A stretch of 64,000 bases of DNA from the NCBI RefSeq assembly GCF_015351105.1, contig NZ_JADKRR010000001.1, positions 434,001 to 498,000 on the forward strand. Direction: 5' to 3'. Below the pieces are notes generated by a model. The model was given only the letters and a program-made list of their open reading frames with translations, did not search any database and was not told the origin of the DNA. Position numbers and translations under genes: made by a program. Positions 8,352 through 15,919 of the stretch are shown piece after piece; the first letter of the stretch is position 1; each line of letters opens with the position of its first letter. This stretch comes from Clavibacter sp. VKM Ac-2872 (GTDB lineage Bacteria; Actinomycetota; Actinomycetes; Actinomycetales; Microbacteriaceae).

Positions 8352-9286
8352 TGCCCATGCTGTCGCGCATCGCCGAGTCGCTCTTCTGGATCGGCCGCTA
8401 CATCGAGCGGTCGGACGGCACCGCCCGCATCCTCGACGTGCACCTGCAGCTGCTCCTGGAGGATCCGTGGATCGACGAGGACACCGCCTGCCGCTCGCTC
8501 CTCAGCGTGATGGGCAGCGACGTGCCCTCCGAGGACGTGCTCGGGCGGGACGACGTGCTCGCGCTCCTCGCGGTGGACCGCACGCAGCCCGCCTCCATCG
8601 CCTACTCGCTCGGCGCCGCGCGGGAGAACGCCCGACGCGCCCGCGAGATCGTCTCGTCGGAGCTCTGGGAGTGCCTCAACACGACGCGCGCCCGCATGCC
8701 GCGGAAGATCGCGAACGACCGCGTGCACGAGTTCTTCGGCTGGGTGCGCGAGCGCTCCGCCCTCGCGGTCGGGCTCGTCGAGTCGGGCACGAGCCGCGAC
8801 GAGGCGTGGCAGTTCTTCACGCTCGGCCGGTCCATCGAGCGCGCCGACATGACGGCCCGCCTCCTCGCCACCCGCGCGCTCACGGAGGCGAGCGGCCCGT
8901 CGTGGACGACGATCCTCCGCTCCTGCGGCGCCTACGAGGCGTACCTCCGCACCTACCGCGGCGTGCCGAGCGCGCGCAACGCGGCCGAGTTCCTGCTGCT
9001 CGACCGGCTGTTCCCGCGGTCGATCACGCACTCGATCCGCCGCGCCGAGCAGTGCCTGCACGACATCGAGCCGCGCACCGACCGCCTCGGGGTGTCCGAC
9101 CAGGCGCAGCGGCTGCTCGGGCAGATCCGGAGCGAGCTGGAGTACCGGCCCATCCAGGAGATCCTCGACGACCTCCCGCGCTTCATGGACGCCGTGCAGG
9201 AGGCGACCTCCGCCACCTCCGAGGCCGTCCGCCAGCGCTACTTCCCCACCAACGCGGCACCCAGCTGGGTCGGAGAGAACTCGTGA
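8351..9286 (+). CDS. Alpha-E domain protein (DUF403)
   Basis: A 311-residue all-helical protein, beginning MPMLSRIAESLFWIGRYIERSD, the hallmark of the alpha-E family (SLFWIGRYxER). A second copy of the theme appears as FTLGRSIERADMTARLL near residue 157. No catalytic function is established for the family. It is nearly always next to the circularly permuted ATP-grasp protein and a transglutaminase, as here. Its start overlaps the upstream stop by one base and its stop overlaps the GTG of the transglutaminase gene (GTGA), so the three are co-translated. Confidence 0.9.
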   Translation: MPMLSRIAESLFWIGRYIERSDGTARILDVHLQLLLEDPWIDEDTACRSLLSVMGSDVPSEDVLGRDDVLALLAVDRTQPASIAYSLGAARENARRAREIVSSELWECLNTTRARMPRKIANDRVHEFFGWVRERSALAVGLVESGTSRDEAWQFFTLGRSIERADMTARLLATRALTEASGPSWTTILRSCGAYEAYLRTYRGVPSARNAAEFLLLDRLFPRSITHSIRRAEQCLHDIEPRTDRLGVSDQAQRLLGQIRSELEYRPIQEILDDLPRFMDAVQEATSATSEAVRQRYFPTNAAPSWVGENS

Positions 9287-10128
9287 ACCGCCTGCGCATC
9301 ACCCACCGGACCGGCTTCCACTACGAGGGCGAGGTGACCGCGTCGTACAACGAGGCGCGCATGCTGCCCGTGTCGAGCGAGAACCAGTTCGTCCTGTACT
9401 CGAACCTCGACATCCAACCGAAGCCGGGGCACCACACCTACGTCGACTACTTCGGCACGCGCGTCTCCTCGTTCGAGATCCTCAGCCCCCACCGCTCGCT
9501 CGAGCTCACGGCGACGAGCCTCGTCGAGGTCCGGCCGCGCGCGCACGAGCCGCACCAGCTCGGCTGGGACGACCTCGCCGTCGACGTGCAGCGCGCGACG
9601 GACTACGTGGAGCAGGTCGCGCAGACCGTGCGCACCGAGCCGCACGAGGAGGTCCGCGCGCTCGCCGAGGAGATCGCGGGCGGGGCGGGCACCCCGTGCG
9701 AGGCGGCGGCCGGGATCGCGCGCGCGATCGGCGAGAGGGTCGAGTACATGGCCGGCGTCACGAGCGTGCAGTCGACCGCGCGCGAGGCCTGGGAGCAGGG
9801 GCGCGGCGTGTGCCAGGACATCACGCACATCGTGATCGGCGCGCTCCGGCACGTCGGGATCCCCGCGCGCTACGTCAGCGGCTACCTGCACCCGAAGCCG
9901 AACGCGGCCGTCGGCGAGACCGTCACGGGCGAGTCGCACGCGTGGGTCGAGTGGTTCTGCGGCGAGTGGCGCGGGTGGGATCCCACGAACCTCATCGACA
10001 TCGGCGACCGGCACGTGCTCGTCGGCCGCGGTCGCGACTACCGCGACGTCGCGCCGCTGCGGGGCATCTACGCGGGGCCGTTCCGCTCGAAGCTGTTCGT
10101 GCGGGTCGAGATCACGCGCGAGTCCTGA
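9283..10128 (+). CDS. Transglutaminase-like cysteine peptidase
   Basis: A 281-residue protein with an N-terminal beta domain (NRLRITHRTGFHYEG) and a transglutaminase core. The triad is readable as Cys177 in GRGVCQD, His219 in GESHAWVEW and Asp233 in GWDPTN. No signal peptide is seen, so it is probably cytosolic. It is the last gene of the ATP-grasp/alpha-E operon and overlaps the upstream stop. The likely role is hydrolysis or transfer of an amide made by the ATP-grasp partner; the substrate is unknown. Confidence 0.9.
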   Translation: MNRLRITHRTGFHYEGEVTASYNEARMLPVSSENQFVLYSNLDIQPKPGHHTYVDYFGTRVSSFEILSPHRSLELTATSLVEVRPRAHEPHQLGWDDLAVDVQRATDYVEQVAQTVRTEPHEEVRALAEEIAGGAGTPCEAAAGIARAIGERVEYMAGVTSVQSTAREAWEQGRGVCQDITHIVIGALRHVGIPARYVSGYLHPKPNAAVGETVTGESHAWVEWFCGEWRGWDPTNLIDIGDRHVLVGRGRDYRDVAPLRGIYAGPFRSKLFVRVEITRES

Positions 10129-10171
10129 TCCCGCACGCCTCCCGATCGGGGGCGGCCGCGGCGGGGCCGCC

Positions 10172-10177
10172 TAGTCT
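10172..10177 (+). promoter_or_regulatory. Leaderless -10 hexamer TAGTCT
   Basis: TAGTCT is followed by 6 nt and the ATG at 10184. Confidence 0.5.
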
Positions 10178-10183
10178 GGATCC

Positions 10184-11086
10184 ATGCCCGACGACGAGCG
10201 CTCCACCGGCGGAGCCGACCACCGCACCATCGTGGACGCGGAGGGCGTGACCCTCCACTACTACGTGTGGGAGGCGGAGCGCCCGCGGGCCGTCGTGCAC
10301 ATCGCGCACGGCGTCGGCGAGCACGCGCTGCGCTACATCCGGCTGGCGCGGGAGCTCAACGCCGCCGGGTACACGGTCGCAGCCGACGACCACCGCGGCC
10401 ACGGCGCCACGGGGCTCGGCCACCTCGGCATCGGCGTGCTGGGGCCGAGGCGCCACCTCGCGGCGCTCGACGGGATCCAGCTGGTGAGCGAGCAGCTCCG
10501 CCGGGAGCACCCCGACCTCCCGCTCGTGCTCCTCGGGCACAGCTGGGGCGCGCTCCTCGCGCAGCGCATCGTGGCGCGCGCGTCCGGGCTCTACGCGGGG
10601 CTCGTGCTGAGCGGGGCGTCGCTCGCGATGCCCGGCGTCATCAACACGGGCGACCTCAACAAGCGCTGGCGGTCTCCGGCGGCGTCCGGATTCGAGTGGC
10701 TGTCGCGGGATCCGGAGGCGCAGCGCGCGTTCGGCGCCGACGACCGCAACTTCGACGTCAACGCGCTGAAGCCGTACCGGATGCGCGACTCCGTGCAGAT
10801 CATGGGCCGCCCGCCCCGGAAGCTCGCGACCGACCTGCCCGTGCTCATCCAGGGCGGCGAGGAGGACTCGCTCGGCGGGCGCCGCGGGATGCAGCTGCTC
10901 GCGCGCGACTACAGCAGGCGCTCGCGCCTCAGCGACGTGCTGCTCATCGTGTACCCGGGCGCGCGGCACGAGATCTACAACGAGATCAACCGCGACGAGG
11001 TGATCGCGGATCTGCGCAGCTGGCTGGGGTCGCGCATCTCGCCGACGGGGGCCGTGGCCGGGACACCGGGGGATCCGCGGGGATGA
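10184..11086 (+). CDS. Alpha/beta hydrolase, monoacylglycerol-lipase-like
   Basis: A 300-residue alpha/beta hydrolase. HIAHGVGEHALRY is the oxyanion HG block, followed by DHRGHG. The nucleophile elbow is GHSWG with Ser120. Asp228 (GGEEDSLGG) and His262 (PGARHEIYNE) complete the triad. No signal peptide is present. Best fit is a lysophospholipase/monoglyceride lipase acting on acylglycerols in the cytosol. It has its own leaderless promoter and shares a hairpin terminator with the convergent secreted-protein gene. Confidence 0.88.
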   Translation: MPDDERSTGGADHRTIVDAEGVTLHYYVWEAERPRAVVHIAHGVGEHALRYIRLARELNAAGYTVAADDHRGHGATGLGHLGIGVLGPRRHLAALDGIQLVSEQLRREHPDLPLVLLGHSWGALLAQRIVARASGLYAGLVLSGASLAMPGVINTGDLNKRWRSPAASGFEWLSRDPEAQRAFGADDRNFDVNALKPYRMRDSVQIMGRPPRKLATDLPVLIQGGEEDSLGGRRGMQLLARDYSRRSRLSDVLLIVYPGARHEIYNEINRDEVIADLRSWLGSRISPTGAVAGTPGDPRG

Positions 11087-11090
11087 CGCA

Positions 11091-11124
11091 CGACGCCCTC
11101 CGACCCATGGGACGGAGGGCGGCG
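11091..11124. terminator. Hairpin terminator, repeat-family copy 1
   Basis: CGCCCTCCG (11094-11102) pairs with CGGAGGGCG (11113-11121). It lies between convergent genes ending at 11086 and 11140. The surrounding sequence resembles the copies at 12971 and 18026. Confidence 0.75.
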
Positions 11125-11139
11125 CATCGGGTCAGCGGA

Positions 11140-11934
11140 CTACTTGGGCCGGCTCTCCCAGTAGTCCGGCAGGTGGAGCCAGAATCCGTTCTCCGCCCAC
11201 CGGTTGTTCAGGAGCCAGGTGGTGAACGCCGTCCCGGCGGCGCCGATGAAGGCGCACGCGATCGCCCCGGCGACCGCGCAGAGCGCGCCCACCTCGAGCG
11301 AGGCCGCCGACGCGAAGATGATCTTCGCCACGGTGGGCGAGATGCTGAGGACGATGGACGGATGGGTGATGTGGTGCCAGATGGAGCGCCAGCTGTCCGA
11401 CGCGACGAGCGGATCCGAAGGGGAGGCCGCCGTGGCGCTCGCGCCGGAGGACGCGTCCAGCGCGACGGCGCCGCGTCCCGGCACGGTCGCCACGAGACGA
11501 CCGGATGCATCGGCAACGACCGCGATCGTCTCGACTGACTGTCCGGGGCGGCTGAGCCGCAGCTCGGCCACCTGCTCCGTGGTCTCCCGCACGAGCTGCG
11601 CGCGCTCCGCCGCGCGGGCAGCGGGCGAGAGCCCGCGGGCTGCCCCGGAGGCGACCTCCGCGGCGTCGGCGAGCTGGTCGACGGTGATGCGCCCGGAACG
11701 GATGTCGTCCTCTGCGGTGCCGGCTCGGACGGACGCCGCGAGCGCGGGCGAGATCGTGGTTTCGGCGGTGGTGGCCGACCCCGTCGCGTGGGTCGCGGCC
11801 TGCGCGGGCGTGACTCCCGCGGCCGTCAGGCCGACGGAGGTGACGGCGATGAGGGTGAGGAGCAACGTGCTCCTCCACCGGTCAGGGAGTCTCGACGGGC
11901 GATGAGCGGGTCGTGCGTGCGATCGGGTAGGCAT
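11140..11934 (-). CDS. Secreted protein, paralogue 1 of a three-member family
   Basis: A 264-residue exported protein of unknown function. The ATG at 11934 is preferred over two upstream in-frame ATGs because GGAGG sits 5 nt before it and the product then has a clean signal peptide (Arg-rich start, LLLTLIAVTSVGLTAAG, cut after AQA). The middle holds IRSGRITVDQLADA and VADASGRLVAT. The last 85 residues begin WRSIWHHITHP, contain two Ala-rich hydrophobic stretches with two Cys, and end near NGFWLHLPDYW. Paralogues start at 18828 and 27942. A palindrome shared by all three lies 123 bp upstream. It could be an antimicrobial or host-directed secreted peptide precursor; this is inference. Confidence 0.8.
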   Translation of the reverse strand: MPTRSHARPAHRPSRLPDRWRSTLLLTLIAVTSVGLTAAGVTPAQAATHATGSATTAETTISPALAASVRAGTAEDDIRSGRITVDQLADAAEVASGAARGLSPAARAAERAQLVRETTEQVAELRLSRPGQSVETIAVVADASGRLVATVPGRGAVALDASSGASATAASPSDPLVASDSWRSIWHHITHPSIVLSISPTVAKIIFASAASLEVGALCAVAGAIACAFIGAAGTAFTTWLLNNRWAENGFWLHLPDYWESRPK

Positions 11935-12056
11935 CTTTGCCTCCATTGTTCGGGTGTGCATGGATGGGACGGGAACCCGGTCCTCCAGGGGGCGTGCTGC
12001 GACACGTCACTGTGTCCGAGCCGGGTAGGTGCTTCGAGCGCACGATACTTCGTCGT

Positions 12057-12074
12057 GTCAGACGGTCGTCTGAC
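12057..12074 (-). promoter_or_regulatory. Palindromic operator, copy 1
   Basis: GTCAGACGGTCGTCTGAC is a perfect 8+2+8 palindrome, 123 bp upstream of the ATG at 11934. Near-identical sites precede the two paralogues (18949-18966 and 28042-28059). The form fits a TetR-family dimer site. Confidence 0.7.
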
Positions 12075-12472
12075 TTGTGCACAGGCGGGTGGGACGCCGA
12101 TTCGCGGCGACCTGCGGGAGCCACCCGCTGGGCGTCCGGGACGGGCTGGAGCCATCGGCGGATCAGGATCCGTGATGGCCGCGCCGGCGGAGACCGGCGG
12201 TGGGCCGCGCACACCGGCTGCGGGGCGCGGTGACGACTGACGTCACCGGCCCCCACCCACCTGCTCGCCCGCGTCCTGTCGGCCTCCGCGGGCACCGCGT
12301 CCCGTTACCCTCAGCTCAGGGGTGGGACGGAGCAGCGGATGGATCGGCGACAGGCGGGCGTGCACCGCCCGCGACGAGCGATCGTGGAGGCCGCCGGCTG
12401 CCGGTTCGGGGCCCACGGCCACGCCGGCACGTCGTGCTCGCGCGTGGTCGCGGCCGACGGCGAGGCGGCGCG
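12075..12472. other. Non-coding stretch upstream of the acetyltransferase
   Basis: About 400 bases with no convincing gene. A possible -10 box TACCCT lies near 12305. Frames open through this stretch show no family motif and no ribosome site. Confidence 0.4.
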
Positions 12473-12973
12473 ATGACGGAGGCGTTGCCCGATGCGACGC
12501 TCCGCCCGGCGCGCGCCGACGACCTTTCGTTCCTCGAGGACATGCTGCTGGCGTCGATGGACTGGCGCGAGGACGGGTCGATGACGCGCGAGCGCATGCT
12601 CGCGACGCCGGAGCTCGCCCACTACGTGGCCGGCTGGCCGCGCGCGGGCGACGTGGGCGTGGTCGCCGAGGCGGCCGGGGAACCGGTCGGCGCCGCGTGG
12701 GCCCGCCTCTTCGCCGACGACGACCGCGGCTACGGCTTCGTCGCCGCCGACATCCCCGAGCTCGGCATGGCGCTCGTGCCGTCGGCGCGGGGCCGGGGCC
12801 TCGGGCGGCGGTTGCTCGTGGCGCTCGTCGCGGCGGTCCGCGCCTCCGGTGCCCCGGCCGTGAGCCTCAGCGTGGAGGACGGCAACGACCGCGCCCGCGC
12901 GCTCTACGAGTCGCTCGGCTTCGTGGCCGTGGGGCGCGAGGGCGGATCCGACGTGCTGCTGCTCCGCGGGTGA
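12473..12973 (+). CDS. GNAT-family N-acetyltransferase
   Basis: A 166-residue acetyltransferase using acetyl-CoA. The acetyl-CoA loop is readable as ALVPSARGRGLGRRLL (R-G-x-G-R), followed by LSVEDGNDRARALYESLGF, the typical motif B end. The start ATG follows a purine-rich GAGGCGG. The open frame extends upstream without homology, so the ATG is chosen at the beginning of the conserved domain. The acyl acceptor is unknown. A repeat-type hairpin terminator follows directly. Confidence 0.85.
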   Translation: MTEALPDATLRPARADDLSFLEDMLLASMDWREDGSMTRERMLATPELAHYVAGWPRAGDVGVVAEAAGEPVGAAWARLFADDDRGYGFVAADIPELGMALVPSARGRGLGRRLLVALVAAVRASGAPAVSLSVEDGNDRARALYESLGFVAVGREGGSDVLLLRG

Positions 12974-12978
12974 CGCAC

Positions 12979-13017
12979 GCCGCCCTCCGGCCCGCGGGAT
13001 GCGGGACGGAGGGCGGC
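12979..13017. terminator. Hairpin terminator, repeat-family copy 2
   Basis: GCCGCCCTCCG pairs with CGGAGGGCGGC across an 18-nt loop. It serves convergent genes ending at 12973 and 13037. A 48-bp stretch from 12971 matches 18026-18073 with one difference. Confidence 0.75.
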
Positions 13018-13036
13018 GGCGGTGCGGTGCGCCCGG

Positions 13037-15919
13037 TCAGGGGCGCGCTGGGCGGCCCGTCCGCGCGCGTCGGCGGCGCGCCTCGAGTGCGGACGCGGAT
13101 CCGACGACCAGCAGCAGCGCCGCGAGGGCGAGCGTCGAGGCGGGCGAGGATCCGGTCCGCGGCAGCGCGCCGCGGAGGCTGCCGAGGCCGCTCGCGCCCG
13201 AGGTGCCGGCCGGGCTGGACCCGTCGGCGGAGAGGACGCCGGGGGAGGCCGCCCCGCCCGTGCCGGCCGGGGACGACGCGGATCCGCCGGACGATGACCC
13301 GCCGGGCGTCGTGCCGGTGCCACCCGGGTCCGCCGCCACCGCGGCCGTCGTGACCACGGCCGCGGACACGTCCGCGTCGAGCCCGGAGGCGTCGACAAGG
13401 TGCAGGCCGGTGACCGTGCGGGACGCGCCCGCGGTCACGTCCTCGGCGAGCACCGCGGATCCGCCGTCGGGCAGCGCGAACCGCGTGCCCGGCGCGATGT
13501 CGCCGGCCGCGAGCGGGGTGCCCGCGACGCTGCCGCCGTCGCTCGTGACGCGCGCCGTGCCGTCGGCGACCTCGACCCGGAGGCCCTGGATCCGGACGGC
13601 CAGTCGGCTGCCCGGGTACAGCGATACGTCGTCGAGGGCGGCGCTGCCGGACGCCGTGCTCGAGGTGAGGCGGACGCCGGTGGCGCGGATCTGGCCCGCG
13701 GCGCCGTCCCCGGCGGTGGTGCCGGCATCGGTCGCGGCGGCCGGCGCTGCGGTCGACGCGGCGGCGGCGTCGGACGCGGCCACCGCGCGCGGGGTGCCGA
13801 GCGTGTCCGGCGCGAGCGTGTCCGGCGCGAGCGCGGACGGCGAGGCAGCGGACGGCGAGGCCGCGGACGTGCCGGCCGGGCCCGCCTCGTCGGCCGGCCG
13901 CGCCACGGGCGTCGCCGCGACCGCGCTCGGCCCGGTCGCCCGGATCCCGTACGCCGACCATCCCGCAGGCGCGGAGTCCGGCACGATCGGGACGGGCGTC
14001 GGCGACGGATCCGGCGCGGGCGTCGTCGAGCCGCCCGCCGCCACGGTCACGACGCCCAGCCGCACCTCGGGGTGGCGGCCGGTGAGGTCGCGGTAGTGCA
14101 GCGCGGTGAGCGTCACCGTGCCGTCCGCGGCGACCGTCCGCTCGCCGAAGCGCACCTCGACGCGCGGGGTGCCCTGCTCGTCGACGCCCGTGTAGAGGTC
14201 GGTCGTGGTGTCGATCCACACGCCGTTCACGAACACCGCGTTCCCCGCGTCAGCGAAGGACACGGTCATGGCGCCGGCGGCGGAGACGGCCGCGTGCAGG
14301 CCGGCGACCCGGAGGGCGGGCCAGCGGTAGTCGGCGCGCGGATCCGTCGAGGCGCCCGGCACCTGACGGAACGCGCCCACGTCGACGGTCGCGGTGCCCG
14401 CGGCGTCGCCCGTGCCGAGGTCGACGGCGACGGCCGACGCGGTGTCGGGATCCGTCCCCGTGCCGGTCACGGCGTCGGCCGACGCGTGCGGCGCGGCGAC
14501 GGTCGCGGCCGGCTGCGGCGCGACGAGCACCGTGCCGTCGGCCGCGGTGACCCCGACGCCGTACGCGCCCACGACCTGCCCGGCCGCGGGCGGCACGACG
14601 ACCGTGCCGAGACGCACGTCCGGGTGCGCGCCCGTGAGGTCGCGGTAGTGCACGGCGGTGACCGTGACGGTGCCGTCGGCCGCCGTCTCGTGCTCGCCGA
14701 ACGCGACGGTGACGCGGGGTGCGCCCTGCTCGTCGACGCCCGTGTAGAGGTCGGTCGTGGCGTCGATCCAGCGGCCGTCCACGAAGACCGCGCTGCCGGG
14801 ATCCGCGAACTCGGTCGAGACGGCGCCCGCGGGCGTGATCGTGGCGGTGAGGCCGTAGACCCGGAACGCCGTCCAGCGGTACTCGGCCAGCGGGTCGGCG
14901 GGGGCGCCCGGCAGCTGCTCGAACGAGCCGACGCCGATCGTCGTGGTGCCGTCCGCGCCGGTCTCGACGCGCACGGATGCCGCGTGCTCGGCGGATCCGT
15001 CCGTCGCCTGCAGCGCGTCGGCCGTGGCCCGGCGGTCCAGGCCCTCGACGCGCGGCTGCCCGTCGATGACCCGCGTGCCGTCGGGGGCCGTCACGGTGAC
15101 GCCGGTGGCGACGCGGCCGGACGCCGGGGCGGGCGCGGGATCGGGCCCCGGGGTCGGATCCGGCGCGGGCGTCGGATCCGGGTCGGGCGCGGGGGTGGGC
15201 GCCGGCGTCGGCGAGGCCGACGGCGTCGGGATCGGGGCGGCCGAGGCCGCGGCGCACGTCACGGATCCGGCGCGCACGCGCCAGATCTCCGAGGCGCCCG
15301 CCTCCGCCTCCACGTCGATGCCGACGGTGGTGGCGGATCCGTCGTCGCCCGCGGTCGTCGCGCCCACGATGACGCGGGTCGCGCCGTAGACCGACTCCGG
15401 CAGGTCGCGCGACCAGCCGGGCGTCGCGTTGGCGTCGGCCGTCACGTCCGCGCCGCCGACCGTGAGCCGGTCGAGGTGCGCGGCGGGCGCGCCGCCGGGC
15501 GTGCACGACACGGTGAGGCCGGAGAAGACGATCGCGGGCCGGTCGCGGAGCTGGAGCTGCCCGCTCGTGATGGCGCTCGTCGCGCCCGTCGGGCCGGCCG
15601 TCGCGGTGAGGCCGGTCGTCCGTGTCGTGTTCTCCTTCAGCACGTCGCCGGTGGATGCGGCGGTGCGCGCGACCGCGGCTCCCGCCGACCACTCGGCCAG
15701 CGGCGTCGGCGCCAGGAGCGTGTCGCCGTCGATGTCGACGATCTCCACGCCCGAGGCGTGCGCGAGCACGGCGTCGGACGCGTGCGCCGCCAGGGGCGCG
15801 AGGCCGCCGAGGGCGAGGAGCGCCGCGAGGGCGGCAGCGCCGGCCGCACCGATCGCACCGGTCGCGCCGAGGATGCCGAGGGGCGAGCGCGAGGTGGATC
15901 CGCGCATCGCCCGGCTCAT
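13037..15919 (-). CDS. LPXTG-anchored surface protein with two tandem repeats
   Basis: A 960-residue wall protein. It has an N-terminal signal peptide, a Pro/Asp-Thr-Ala-rich linker (about 235-265), and two copies of a roughly 110-residue beta module ending TDLYTGVDEQG...HYRDLTG...VRLG (DNA about 14040-14365 and 14585-14910). A Ser/Gly/Ala-rich stalk follows, then LPRTG, a hydrophobic helix and a basic tail, the class-A sortase signal. The start overlaps the stop of the S53 protease gene (ATGA), so the two are made together. The module may bind a ligand or be the protease's target. No sortase gene is in the window. Confidence 0.85.
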   Translation of the reverse strand: MSRAMRGSTSRSPLGILGATGAIGAAGAAALAALLALGGLAPLAAHASDAVLAHASGVEIVDIDGDTLLAPTPLAEWSAGAAVARTAASTGDVLKENTTRTTGLTATAGPTGATSAITSGQLQLRDRPAIVFSGLTVSCTPGGAPAAHLDRLTVGGADVTADANATPGWSRDLPESVYGATRVIVGATTAGDDGSATTVGIDVEAEAGASEIWRVRAGSVTCAAASAAPIPTPSASPTPAPTPAPDPDPTPAPDPTPGPDPAPAPASGRVATGVTVTAPDGTRVIDGQPRVEGLDRRATADALQATDGSAEHAASVRVETGADGTTTIGVGSFEQLPGAPADPLAEYRWTAFRVYGLTATITPAGAVSTEFADPGSAVFVDGRWIDATTDLYTGVDEQGAPRVTVAFGEHETAADGTVTVTAVHYRDLTGAHPDVRLGTVVVPPAAGQVVGAYGVGVTAADGTVLVAPQPAATVAAPHASADAVTGTGTDPDTASAVAVDLGTGDAAGTATVDVGAFRQVPGASTDPRADYRWPALRVAGLHAAVSAAGAMTVSFADAGNAVFVNGVWIDTTTDLYTGVDEQGTPRVEVRFGERTVAADGTVTLTALHYRDLTGRHPEVRLGVVTVAAGGSTTPAPDPSPTPVPIVPDSAPAGWSAYGIRATGPSAVAATPVARPADEAGPAGTSAASPSAASPSALAPDTLAPDTLGTPRAVAASDAAAASTAAPAAATDAGTTAGDGAAGQIRATGVRLTSSTASGSAALDDVSLYPGSRLAVRIQGLRVEVADGTARVTSDGGSVAGTPLAAGDIAPGTRFALPDGGSAVLAEDVTAGASRTVTGLHLVDASGLDADVSAAVVTTAAVAADPGGTGTTPGGSSSGGSASSPAGTGGAASPGVLSADGSSPAGTSGASGLGSLRGALPRTGSSPASTLALAALLLVVGSASALEARRRRARTGRPARP

